In this document: in pieces, positions 14,580-22,372 of the stretch
Layout: each line of letters begins with the position of its first letter
Position numbering within the stretch: position 1 is the stretch's first letter
Source of the DNA: an uncultured Desulfovibrio sp.
Lineage (GTDB): Bacteria > Desulfobacterota > Desulfovibrionia > Desulfovibrionales > Desulfovibrionaceae
NCBI GenBank assembly: GCA_900553145.1
Contig: USCL01000012.1
Coordinates: 1 to 27,738, forward strand
Reading direction: 5' to 3'
Length of the DNA: 27,738 nucleotides
The notes under the pieces: model-generated
The model's input: the letters and a program-made list of their open reading frames with translations, nothing else
Told to the model about the DNA's origin: nothing
Database searches by the model: none
Translations under genes and position numbers: made by a program

Positions 14580-15029
14580 CTACTCAGGCTTCTTTGGGGG
14601 ACGGATGGTCATCACGGGGCACTTGGCGGACTTCACCACCTCATTGGCCACCGAGCCGAAGAACAGGCGGTCTAGCCCTTCGCGGGCGTGGGTTCCCATG
14701 ACGATCATATCGACGCCAAGCTCCTTGGCGATCTCCACGATCTTTTCGGCGGGGCGGCCCTCATAGATGAGGCCGTTGACGTCCATGCCGGGGAACCGCT
14801 TTCCCACAAAGGCGTCCATCTCCTCCCGGGCCCGGGACCATATGCTCCGCATCCCCTTGGCGATGTCTTCTATAGGGACTTGCAGGTTCTCATAAGCCGA
14901 ACGGGACGAGACGACATAGATCGCCGAAATCGAAGCCCCGGAAAGCTCCGAGAGCATCTTTGCGTAATCCACGGCGGGGTTGACGCTGTCCTTCAGGTCG
15001 ACTGCGCACAGGATCTTCTTCAGTTCCAT
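14580..15029 (-). CDS. Universal stress protein, UspA family
   Basis: The 149-residue alpha/beta protein has the family N-terminus MELKKILCAVDLKDS and the C-terminal loop MGTHAREGLDRLFFGSVANEV, ending in CPVMTIRPP. In ATP-binding UspA proteins the loop reads G-x2-G-x9-G-S; here the second Gly is replaced by Ala (GTHA), so nucleotide binding may be altered. GGAGG precedes the ATG. It lies between the RND pump and the nickel importer on the same strand but has its own terminator and a candidate promoter, so it is probably a single-gene unit induced by stress. Confidence 0.88.
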   Translation of the reverse strand: MELKKILCAVDLKDSVNPAVDYAKMLSELSGASISAIYVVSSRSAYENLQVPIEDIAKGMRSIWSRAREEMDAFVGKRFPGMDVNGLIYEGRPAEKIVEIAKELGVDMIVMGTHAREGLDRLFFGSVANEVVKSAKCPVMTIRPPKKPE

Positions 15030-15053
15030 AAGAGCCTCCAGCGTAACGAGTTG

Positions 15054-15070
15054 GACAATACAGGATTGTC
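15054..15070. promoter_or_regulatory. Palindrome just downstream of the stress-protein promoter
   Basis: GACAAT-acagg-ATTGTC is a perfect 6-bp dyad placed at the expected transcription start of the universal stress protein gene. It could be a repressor site or a leader hairpin. Confidence 0.35.
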
Positions 15071-15073
15071 TTT

Positions 15074-15101
15074 ACAGTACCCCCTGTTGCGCCAAAGTCA
15101 A
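15074..15101 (-). promoter_or_regulatory. Candidate sigma-70 promoter of universal stress protein gene
   Basis: On the minus strand TTGACT (15101-15096), a 16-bp spacer and TACTGT (15079-15074) form a fair -35/-10 pair. The -35 box overlaps the last codons of the RND pump gene. Confidence 0.5.
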
Positions 15102-18100
15102 GCCGGGCGGTTTTCCTCATGCCCCGCCTTCGGAGCGGCGGCTTCCCCGCCCTTCCGCGCCTTGCGGTTGAACAGGCGGAATACCAGGACAAAGAAGACC
15201 GGGACGAAGAAAATCCCGAAGGCCGTCGCCGCGAACGTGCCGCCCATGACGCCGGTTCCGATGGCGTTCTGGCTGCCCGAACCGGCTCCGGTGCTCACCG
15301 CAAGCGGCAAGACGCCGATGAGGAACGCCAAGGAGGTCATGAGGATGGGCCGCAGGCGCAAACGGGCCGCCTCCATCGCGGCGTCCGCGAGGCTCGCGCC
15401 CTGCTGGAACAGCTCGCGCGCGAACTCCACGATCAGGATGGCGTTTTTCGCCGCGAGCCCGATGGTCGCCAACAGGCCGATCTGGAAATACACGTCGTTG
15501 GACAGCCCCCGCGCGCCGGTCGCCGCCACAGCCCCGAGCACGCCGAGGGGGACGACCAGAATGACCGACAGCGGGATGCTCCAGCTCTCGTACAGCGCGG
15601 CAAGGCAGAGGAACACCACCAAAATCGACAGGGCATAGAGGAACGGCGCCTGCGACCCGGAAAGGCGCTCCTGAAAGGACATCCCGGTCCATTGGTAGCC
15701 GACGCCTTCGGGAAGCTCCTCCATCAGGCGCTCCATCTCCAGCATGGCCGTGCCCGAGCTCATCCCGGGCGCGGCGCGGCCCTGTATCCGTACGGCGGAC
15801 ACGCCGTTGTAGCGCTCAAGCTGCATGGGCCCATATGTCCAACGGGCTTCCCCGATGGACGTAAACGGCACCATCTCGCCCTTGCCGTTGCGGAAATACC
15901 ATCTGTCGAAATCTTCGGGCTTCATGCGGAACGGCGCGTCGGCCTGCACATACACCTTTTTGACGCGGCTGCGGTCCACGAAGTCATTGACGTACTTTCC
16001 GCCCCACGCCGCCGAGAGATCCGAATTGATGTCGTCGAGCGACAGGCCGAACGCCCCGGCCTTCTCCTGATCGATGCTCACTTCCAGCTGCGGGCTGTCG
16101 TCCTGCCCGAAAGTCCGGACGTTCCGCAACAGGGGGCTGCGCCGCGCCAATTCCATCAGCTGATCCCGCGCCGCGATGAGGGCTTCATGCCCGAGCCCGG
16201 CCTGATCCTGCAATTCGAAGTCAAAGCCCGTGGCGTTGCCGAGCGAACGGATCGCCGGGGGCGCGGAGACGAATATCCGGGCGTTGATGATCGACGAGAA
16301 GGCCCGGTTCGCCCGGTCGATGATGGCCTGCGCGCGCCGCTGCGGGTCCTTGCGCTCGCCCCAGTCGCGGAGGCGGATGTTCCCCTGCGCGGTGCTCTGC
16401 CCCTTGCCGCCCGATGCGCGCCCGAGGGTCAGCATCATGCCCTGCACATTTTCCTTTTCGTTTTCAAGGAAATAGCGCTCCACCTGCTCCACGACCTTCA
16501 AGGTTTCCGTTTCCGTCGATCCCGGGCCGAGCTGGATTTCCACGGTCAGGATACCCTGATCCTCGTTGGGCAGGAACGACGTGGGCATACGCCACAAGAT
16601 CCAGCCCGCGCATACGATCATGGCCAAGTATATCACCATCATCCGGCCGCCGGTTTTGATGACTTTACCGACGGCGCCCCTGTAGGCCGTGGTCGCCCGG
16701 TCGAAATTCCGGTTGAACCAGCCGAAAAAGCCGTGCTGCGAGGCCATATGGCCGGGCTTCAGGAAGGTCGAGCACAGCACGGGCGTCAGCACCACCGCCA
16801 CCACCACGGAGAGGATCATGGCCGACACGATGGTCAGCGAGAACTGGCGGTAGATGGCGCCGACCGTGCCGCCGAAAAAGGCCATCGGCACGAACACGGC
16901 GGACAGCACCGCCGCCACGCCGATAAGCGCGCCGGTGATCTGGCCCATCGTCTTGATGGTGGCTTCGCGCGGGGGCAGCCCGTCCTCTTCCATGACGCGG
17001 GCCACGTTTTCGACGACGACGATGGCGTCGTCCACAAGCAGGCCGATGGCCAGCACCATGCCGAACATCGTCAGCGTATTGATGCTGAACCCGAACGCCG
17101 CCATGACGCCGAAGGTGCCGAGCAGGACCACGGGAACCGCCAATGAGGGGATGATCGTGGCCCGGAAGTTCTGGAGGAACAGATAGATGACCGCGAACAC
17201 CAGCACGATGGCCTCAAGCAGCGTCTTGACCACTTCGATAATGGAAATCTTGATGAACGGGACGGTGTCGTAGGGAGAGACGACTTCCACGCTGTGCGGG
17301 AAATAGGGGCGCATATCCTCAAGAAAAGCCGCCACGGCGTTCGAGGTGTTCAGGGCGTTGGCGTCCGAAGCCAGCTTGATGCCCACGCCCGCCGCGGGCT
17401 TGCCGTTGTAGCGGGCCGACGACGTATAGCTTTCCCGCCCCAACTCCACACGGGCCACGTCCCGGAGGCGCACGGCGGAGCCGTCGGGGTTCACGCGCAA
17501 CAGGATACTCTCGAATTCCGGGACGGACGTCAGCTGCTTCTGCGCCTTGATGGTGACGTTCATCTGCTGGCCGTCCCGGATGGGCTTGCCGCCGACTTCC
17601 CCGAGCGAAACCTGCTTGTTCTGGGCCTTCACCGCGTTGATCACGTCGGACGGCGTCAGGCTGTACGAAAGGAGCTTCGAAGGGTTGAGCCAGATGCGCA
17701 TGGCGTAGGGCGCGCCGAACAGCGACACCTCGCCCACGCCGTCCACACGGCTCAGGGGGTCGAGGATGGTGGAGCCCACGAAGTCGCACAGGTCCGCCGC
17801 GCTCAGGGAATCGTCGGCCGATACGAACGCGTACATCTGGAGGAAGCTGTCCGCCACCTTGGTCACGGTGATACCCTGCCGCGTCACTTCTTCCGGCAAC
17901 GACGAGGTGGCGAGCTGGAGCTTGTTCTGCACCTGCATCTGCGCCACGTCGGGATTGGTGTCGGGATCGAAGGTGAGCCGTATGGATACCTGCCCGGCCG
18001 CGTCGCTGGTGGAGTTGATATACAGCAGGCCGTCGATGCCGTTCAGCTTCTGCTCGATGACCTGCGCGACCGTATCCTCAAGCGTCTGGGCCGAAGCCCC

Positions 18101-18250
18101 GGAATACTTGGCCGTGATGGTGACCACAGGGGGGGCGATGCGCGGATACTGTTCCACGGGCAGGCGGAATATCGAAATCCCCCCCGCCATCATGATCAGG
18201 ATGGCGATGACCCACGCGAACACCGGGCGATCTATAAAAAAACGTGCCAT
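15098..18250 (-). CDS. RND efflux pump inner-membrane protein, AcrB/MexB (HAE1) type
   Basis: The 1050-residue product has the AcrB family start MARFFIDRPVFAWVIAI and two repeats of six membrane helices separated by large periplasmic loops. The proton-relay acids are present at the AcrB numbering, Asp407-Asp408 in GLLVDDAIVVVEN, and the matching lysine lies in GLAAKNAILIVEF. It exports hydrophobic and amphipathic compounds, such as drugs or bile salts, using the proton gradient. It works with the lipoprotein adaptor encoded upstream (18584-19720) and an outer-membrane TolC-type channel that is not in the window. The C-terminal tail after helix 12 is short and Lys/Ala-rich. The ribosome site is weak. 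Length and motifs are complete, so it is probably functional. Confidence 0.95.
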   Translation of the reverse strand: MARFFIDRPVFAWVIAILIMMAGGISIFRLPVEQYPRIAPPVVTITAKYSGASAQTLEDTVAQVIEQKLNGIDGLLYINSTSDAAGQVSIRLTFDPDTNPDVAQMQVQNKLQLATSSLPEEVTRQGITVTKVADSFLQMYAFVSADDSLSAADLCDFVGSTILDPLSRVDGVGEVSLFGAPYAMRIWLNPSKLLSYSLTPSDVINAVKAQNKQVSLGEVGGKPIRDGQQMNVTIKAQKQLTSVPEFESILLRVNPDGSAVRLRDVARVELGRESYTSSARYNGKPAAGVGIKLASDANALNTSNAVAAFLEDMRPYFPHSVEVVSPYDTVPFIKISIIEVVKTLLEAIVLVFAVIYLFLQNFRATIIPSLAVPVVLLGTFGVMAAFGFSINTLTMFGMVLAIGLLVDDAIVVVENVARVMEEDGLPPREATIKTMGQITGALIGVAAVLSAVFVPMAFFGGTVGAIYRQFSLTIVSAMILSVVVAVVLTPVLCSTFLKPGHMASQHGFFGWFNRNFDRATTAYRGAVGKVIKTGGRMMVIYLAMIVCAGWILWRMPTSFLPNEDQGILTVEIQLGPGSTETETLKVVEQVERYFLENEKENVQGMMLTLGRASGGKGQSTAQGNIRLRDWGERKDPQRRAQAIIDRANRAFSSIINARIFVSAPPAIRSLGNATGFDFELQDQAGLGHEALIAARDQLMELARRSPLLRNVRTFGQDDSPQLEVSIDQEKAGAFGLSLDDINSDLSAAWGGKYVNDFVDRSRVKKVYVQADAPFRMKPEDFDRWYFRNGKGEMVPFTSIGEARWTYGPMQLERYNGVSAVRIQGRAAPGMSSGTAMLEMERLMEELPEGVGYQWTGMSFQERLSGSQAPFLYALSILVVFLCLAALYESWSIPLSVILVVPLGVLGAVAATGARGLSNDVYFQIGLLATIGLAAKNAILIVEFARELFQQGASLADAAMEAARLRLRPILMTSLAFLIGVLPLAVSTGAGSGSQNAIGTGVMGGTFAATAFGIFFVPVFFVLVFRLFNRKARKGGEAAAPKAGHEENRPA

Positions 18251-18583
18251 AAGTTCTCAATGAGGTTGGATGGTTGCATGCGGAAGCGCCTCGAAAAGGC
18301 TTGGAGGGCGCAGCCGGATCCCTTCCGGCGGCCTGCCTTCATCCGCGAAAAACCTTTATCCGTGAAAAGGGAAACGAGACGGGAAACCTTCGGGAAACAG
18401 CTTCTGGCAAGAGGCGTTTCGCGCCTCCCTCCCGCCGTCGCTCCCGCAAAAGCCGCCTGGAAACGGAAAAGGGATACGGGGAAGGTGAGGAACATGGCCT
18501 TGCGAAAGCCGCTACGCCGGCCTCCCCATGCCTCAGGCTCAGGGCAAAACGGCCTTCCCCCGGCGAACGCGCCCTTCCCCGGC
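18251..18583 (-). other. Gap between RND adaptor and pump genes, repeat-like
   Basis: Adaptor and pump genes usually lie a few bases apart, but here 333 bp separate them. The gap holds short dyads, GCCGGA/TCCGGC (18313-18329) and GAGGCG-tttc-GCGCCTC (around 18411-18427). On the minus strand a stretch (CTGCGCCCTCC-AAGCCTTTTCG) weakly resembles the tail of the dispersed hairpin repeats. It may be a decayed copy. No gene was seen. Confidence 0.35.
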
Positions 18584-19720
18584 TTATCCTTCGCCCCTGA
18601 TCCTTACGCTCATGCCGGGACGGACATTCTGCCCGCCCTCGACAATGACGCTGTCCCCGGCCTTGAGGCCGGAAAGCACCTGCCACGAATCGCCCACGGT
18701 GCGCCCCACATCGACAAGCCTGACTTCCACCTTGCCGCCGCCGTCCACGAGCAGCACGGAGGCCTGCCCCTTGGGATCGCGGCGCAGCGCCCGCTGCGGG
18801 ACCAGCAAGGCGTTCTCGTCCACGCCCTCGGCGATGATCGCGCGCACGTACATGCCGGGCAGCAGGATGTGTTCGGGATTGGGGAACAGGGCGCGCAGGG
18901 ACACCATGCCGGTGCTCTCGTCCACGCTGACGTCCGTGAACTGCAACCGGCCCTCATGCGGATACATCGTACCGTTTTCGAGCTTCAAGCGGACGGGCGC
19001 CTCTTCAGCGGCGGAACGCAATTCCCCGTTGGCGAACTTGGCGCGCAGCCGCAGCAGAGCCTGACTGGACTGGGTGATGTCCACATACACCGGATCAAGC
19101 TGGCGCACGGACGTCAGCGCCTGCGCCTGATTGGCGGTCACCAGCGCGCCGGGCGTGAACGCCGACTTGCCGATACGCCCCGAGATGGGGGAGCGGACTT
19201 TGGTGTATTCCAGATTGATGCGGGCGGTCTTCACGGCGGCGCGGTTCACCGCCACGTCCGCCTCCGCCTGCTTGAACGCGGCCTGCGCGTCGTCGTATTC
19301 CTGCTTGCTCACCGCCTTGATCGCCAGCAGTTCGCGGAAACGCTCCGCCTTCAAGCGCGCCGGGGTGACGTTGGCCTCGGCCTTCATGAGCGCCGCCTGC
19401 GCACTGTCCAGCGCGGCCTCATACGTGGCGGGATCGATCTGATACAACGCCTGCCCAGCCTTCACGTCAGCGCCCTCGGTGAACAGGCGCTGCTGAAGGA
19501 TGCCGCCGACCTGCGGCCTGACTTCCGCCACCTGAAAGGACGCGATGCGCCCGGCAAGGGCCGTCGTGTACACTTCGCGGCGGGGCTCCAGCCTGATGAC
19601 GGCGACCTCACGCGGGCCGGAGGAACCCGGGGCGTTTTTGCCCCCCTCCTCACAGGCCAGCAGCGTCAGGGACAACAACATACAAAAAGCAGCCCTCGTC
19701 AGGGCTCTCGGATAGCTCAT
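18584..19720 (-). CDS. RND efflux periplasmic adaptor, AcrA-type lipoprotein
   Basis: The 378-residue product starts with a lipoprotein signal (MSYPRALTRAAFCMLLSLTL) and lipobox LLAC, so Cys23 is lipid-modified. The membrane-fusion architecture follows: barrel-sandwich half (VAEVRPQVGGILQQRLFTEGADVKAGQALYQI), a long alpha-helical hairpin rich in Ala/Glu (about 95-165), the second lipoyl half (TKVRSPISGRIG), then beta-barrel and membrane-proximal parts. It links the AcrB-type pump to an outer-membrane channel. GAGGAG before ATG 19720 is better placed than the site of an upstream ATG at 19738. A 17-bp tandem repeat lies upstream of the start. Confidence 0.92.
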   Translation of the reverse strand: MSYPRALTRAAFCMLLSLTLLACEEGGKNAPGSSGPREVAVIRLEPRREVYTTALAGRIASFQVAEVRPQVGGILQQRLFTEGADVKAGQALYQIDPATYEAALDSAQAALMKAEANVTPARLKAERFRELLAIKAVSKQEYDDAQAAFKQAEADVAVNRAAVKTARINLEYTKVRSPISGRIGKSAFTPGALVTANQAQALTSVRQLDPVYVDITQSSQALLRLRAKFANGELRSAAEEAPVRLKLENGTMYPHEGRLQFTDVSVDESTGMVSLRALFPNPEHILLPGMYVRAIIAEGVDENALLVPQRALRRDPKGQASVLLVDGGGKVEVRLVDVGRTVGDSWQVLSGLKAGDSVIVEGGQNVRPGMSVRIRGEG

Positions 19721-19776
19721 GAAAAGGCTCCTCGGCATCCTGCCGATTCACGGCACGGCATATTACGGGGTTCTCT

Positions 19777-19810
19777 ATGATCCTGTTTTTCATATGATCC
19801 TGTTTTTCAT
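19777..19810. repeat. Perfect 17-bp tandem repeat upstream of RND operon
   Basis: ATGATCCTGTTTTTCAT occurs twice back to back (19777-19793 and 19794-19810). Each unit begins ATGA and ends TCAT, so the junction forms CATATG. It lies 57-90 bp before the adaptor start, a usual place for an operator of a TetR/MarR-type pump regulator. No such regulator gene is in the window. Confidence 0.6.
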
Positions 19811-19962
19811 CGGGACGGGGATAGTGTAGCAAGAGACGCCGCAATGAAAAAGCCCACAATCCCGGGGGGTCCCGGAAAAATTTCCGCCTTTTCCGCTCGG
19901 GGGGCTCCCGGACGAGCGATTTCGGCCCGTTGCGCCTTCTTTTTCCCCAGATCCGTACCGCG

Positions 19963-19998
19963 AAAAAAAGATGGCGCGGGATCATCCCACGCCATCTT
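19963..19998 (-). terminator. Rho-independent terminator of L-asparaginase gene
   Basis: On the minus strand AAGATGGCG (with an internal GGGAT/ATCCC extension) pairs with CGCCATCTT and is followed by seven T. It lies 37 bp past the asparaginase stop codon. Confidence 0.9.
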
Positions 19999-20034
19999 GA
20001 GCTTACCTGTTTGTCTTTTTCATGAAACCGCCGC

Positions 20035-21012
20035 TCAGGGCGTATCAAAAAATACCGCGAGCTCATCGCGGCCCGACGCGACGCCGAGCGCCAGCATCAG
20101 CTTGAGGCGCGCCTTGGGGCCGCTGGTTTCGCCGCCAAGGATGCCCCCGGCTTCCAGCACGGTCTTGGCCCCGCCTTCATAGCCGTAGACGTCAAGCACG
20201 CGCCCGGCGATGGTGCGGGTGGTGATGACCACCGGGATCCCTTTCCCCACGGCGCGGCGGATGCCCGGCAGCACGGCGGGCGGCACGTTGCCCCGGCCGA
20301 AGCCTTCAAGCACGATGCCCCTGACGTCCCGCTCCACCAGAAAATCGATCAGCAGCGAATCCGAACCGCTCGCCAGCTTGATCAGGTGCACGTCCTCCAC
20401 CAGTTCCGGCGGACGGATGGACTGCCTGCCCAGCGTGTTGCGGCGGAAGACCACGCGGTCGGGATCGACGTAACCGAGCGGCCCCCAAAACGGCGACACG
20501 AAGGTTTCCGTATTCGCGGAGTGGGACTTCACGACTTCGCGGGCGGCATGGATTTCCTCGTTCATGACCACGAGCACGCCTTTGCCCCGGGCTTCGGGGC
20601 TCGCGGCGGTGCGCACGGCGCACAGCAGGTTCACCGGCCCGTCCGGGCTGATTTCCGCAGCCGACCGCATGGCCCCGGTCAGGCAGACCGGCTTTTCGCT
20701 GTTGTGCACGAGATCCAGCAGGTAGGCGGTTTCCTCCAGCGTGTCCGTGCCGTGGGTGATCACAACGCCCAGAATGTCCTCATGGCGGAGCAGCTCCTCC
20801 ACTTTGTTGCCGAGCTCGAACATCCGTTGCGGGGTCATGTGCGGGCTCGGAATGTTGGCGAACTCCAGCACTTCGATGGGGCACGCCTCGCGCAGCCCCG
20901 GGACGGAATCCACCAGATCCTCGCCGCTCACCGCCGGCACGATGCCGTGCGCCGGGTCAAGCTTCATGGCGATGGTTCCGCCCGTCGTCAGTACGATTAC
21001 TTTTTTATTCAT
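20035..21012 (-). CDS. L-asparaginase
   Basis: The 325-residue enzyme hydrolyses L-asparagine to aspartate and ammonia. Both catalytic triads sit at the usual numbering: nucleophile Thr13 in TTGGTIAM, Thr89-Asp90 in THGTDTLEET, and Lys162 in REVVKSH. There is no signal peptide, so it acts in the cytoplasm, unlike the secreted high-affinity type. ATG 21012 follows GAGAG. It lies downstream of the acetamidase/permease genes on the same strand, separated by a pair of hairpin repeats, which suggests a shared amide-nitrogen theme rather than one transcript. Some family members also act on glutamine or on other amides. Confidence 0.92.
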   Translation of the reverse strand: MNKKVIVLTTGGTIAMKLDPAHGIVPAVSGEDLVDSVPGLREACPIEVLEFANIPSPHMTPQRMFELGNKVEELLRHEDILGVVITHGTDTLEETAYLLDLVHNSEKPVCLTGAMRSAAEISPDGPVNLLCAVRTAASPEARGKGVLVVMNEEIHAAREVVKSHSANTETFVSPFWGPLGYVDPDRVVFRRNTLGRQSIRPPELVEDVHLIKLASGSDSLLIDFLVERDVRGIVLEGFGRGNVPPAVLPGIRRAVGKGIPVVITTRTIAGRVLDVYGYEGGAKTVLEAGGILGGETSGPKARLKLMLALGVASGRDELAVFFDTP

Positions 21013-21033
21013 AATATTCTCTCGGTATGAAAT

Positions 21034-21135
21034 GAAAAAACTTGGAGGAGGGAGGAGAACCTTTCTGAGGAAGGCTTCTCCCTCCTCCAAACCTCCTCCC
21101 TCCCTCTCCAAAGACTTTCGACTGGCGGGGAGGCT
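21034..21135 (+). repeat. Dispersed hairpin repeat, copy C
   Basis: TTGGAGGAGGGAGGAGAA and TTCTCCCTCCTCCAA flank an inner CCTTTCT/AAGG dyad. CTCTCCAAAGACTTTCGACTGGCGGGGA follows in two parts. It is antisense to the asparaginase gene and begins about 20 bp upstream of its start. It faces copy D. Confidence 0.7.
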
Positions 21136-21284
21136 ACGCCCCAGACGGGGGCACAGCGCGTATTCGTCCTGAGTGTGGGTGCCGCAAAGAAGGAGCCCAG
21201 CCCCCTTTTTGGCCAAAGAGACGCAACGGGACCTTGTTCCGGCACGAGCCGCCGCCATGCCCGGATTCCCCGCCAAGCCGTTTA

Positions 21285-21400
21285 CAAAAACCTTGGGAGA
21301 TGGAGGGGGGCGCGAGCCGCGCTGGCAGGTTTGGGGAGGGGGAGGAAGAGGCCTTTCTTCAGAAAGGTTCTTTCTCCCCAATCTTCATATCCCCTACTCC
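21285..21400 (-). repeat. Dispersed hairpin repeat, copy D
   Basis: Read on the minus strand: TTGGGGAGAAAGAA, inner CCTTTCTGAAGAAAGG, CTTCCTCCCCCTCCCCAA, then a tail with CCTGCCAGCGCGGCTCGCGCC and TCTCCCAAGG. It follows the acetamidase stop at 21394 in sense. Copies C and D are inverted relative to each other and enclose about 150 bp; both tails run into GGCGGGGA. Confidence 0.7.
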
Positions 21401-22281
21401 ACCGCAACCCCGAACTTCGCAAGCACCGATACGGGCATGGCGAAACGGGCTGTTTTGAGGGGATCGACAATCTGGGAAATGCGGGCATGGCCGCAAAGGC
21501 TCATCAGCATGAGGGCCTCGTCCGCGTTGAGCGACGCCTTGGCGAGCAGGAAATCGTGCATGTACCCCGTCGAAACAAGGATCGCCTCGTCCACGGTCTC
21601 GGCGCTGGCAAGGAAAGAGACTTCCCCGCCGTCATGCAGCAACGGGCACGGCAAGGACGCGCCTTTTTCCAACGAAAGATCGAGATCCACTTCGCCGGAG
21701 ACTTCAAGGCCGGTTACGGAAACTTCCCCGTCGCCCATAGCCGCATGCAGATCCCCAAGGCCGAAATACGCGCCCTTCACGAAGACGGGGAGGCGCAGGA
21801 TCGCCCCCTCCCGGATGCCGACGGTATCCATGTTGCCGCCGTGATCGCCCGGCGTGCCGCAGGGCACGGCCTCGCCCGCCGGAGCCACGCCGATGACCCC
21901 GATCATGGGGTTCAGGGGCAGCTCCACGCCTTTAAAGGTAAAATGACCGTTGGAGATGGGGCAAATGCGCGTGTCGCCCTTCACCCGATCCGGCAGGGCC
22001 CCGGCCCCCGGCGCGGTCATGAGCGCCCCGACCTCCGCGGGACGGATGGCCCGGATATGCACGCGGAGCACGTCGCCAGGTTCAGCCCCTTCCACCACGA
22101 CGGGGCCCGTGGCCGGGTTCACGTGCGAAAAATTGAGGCGGGCCATCGACTGGCCATCCTCCGTAACCTGCCCGTTGAAGCAATCGCAGGTCTCCACGGT
22201 CAGCGAACAAGGCGCCGCCACCGTCGCGACGGGTTCGGAAACGCCAAGGCTGTAGACATGATGCTCACGAGTGATACGCAT
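21394..22281 (-). CDS. Acetamidase/formamidase family protein, paralogue 1
   Basis: The 295-residue product belongs to the FmdA/AmdA family, which hydrolyses formamide or acetamide to ammonia and an acid. Family motifs: NPATGPVVVEGAEPGDVLRVHI, NPMIGVIGVAPAGE, GDHGGNMDT, LPVFVKGAYFGLGDLHAAMGDGE. Conserved His and Asp/Glu residues in the latter two form the metal site. GGAAAA precedes the ATG. It is 91 bp downstream of the APC permease gene and has a full-length paralogue upstream of it. The substrate is not determined by the sequence. Confidence 0.85.
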   Translation of the reverse strand: MRITREHHVYSLGVSEPVATVAAPCSLTVETCDCFNGQVTEDGQSMARLNFSHVNPATGPVVVEGAEPGDVLRVHIRAIRPAEVGALMTAPGAGALPDRVKGDTRICPISNGHFTFKGVELPLNPMIGVIGVAPAGEAVPCGTPGDHGGNMDTVGIREGAILRLPVFVKGAYFGLGDLHAAMGDGEVSVTGLEVSGEVDLDLSLEKGASLPCPLLHDGGEVSFLASAETVDEAILVSTGYMHDFLLAKASLNADEALMLMSLCGHARISQIVDPLKTARFAMPVSVLAKFGVAVE

Positions 22282-22372
22282 AGCTTTTCCTTAAGGACGC
22301 CCCGGAAGCGGAGACCGCCGGAGGAAAAATCCATCCGGCGGCCCCAATCAAGCGTTCCGAGAACGGAAACGG

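Noticed and set aside
17294..19780. 828-residue open frame antisense to the RND pump and adaptor
   Set aside because: It spans two well-supported genes on the other strand and has low-complexity Arg/His/Gly composition.
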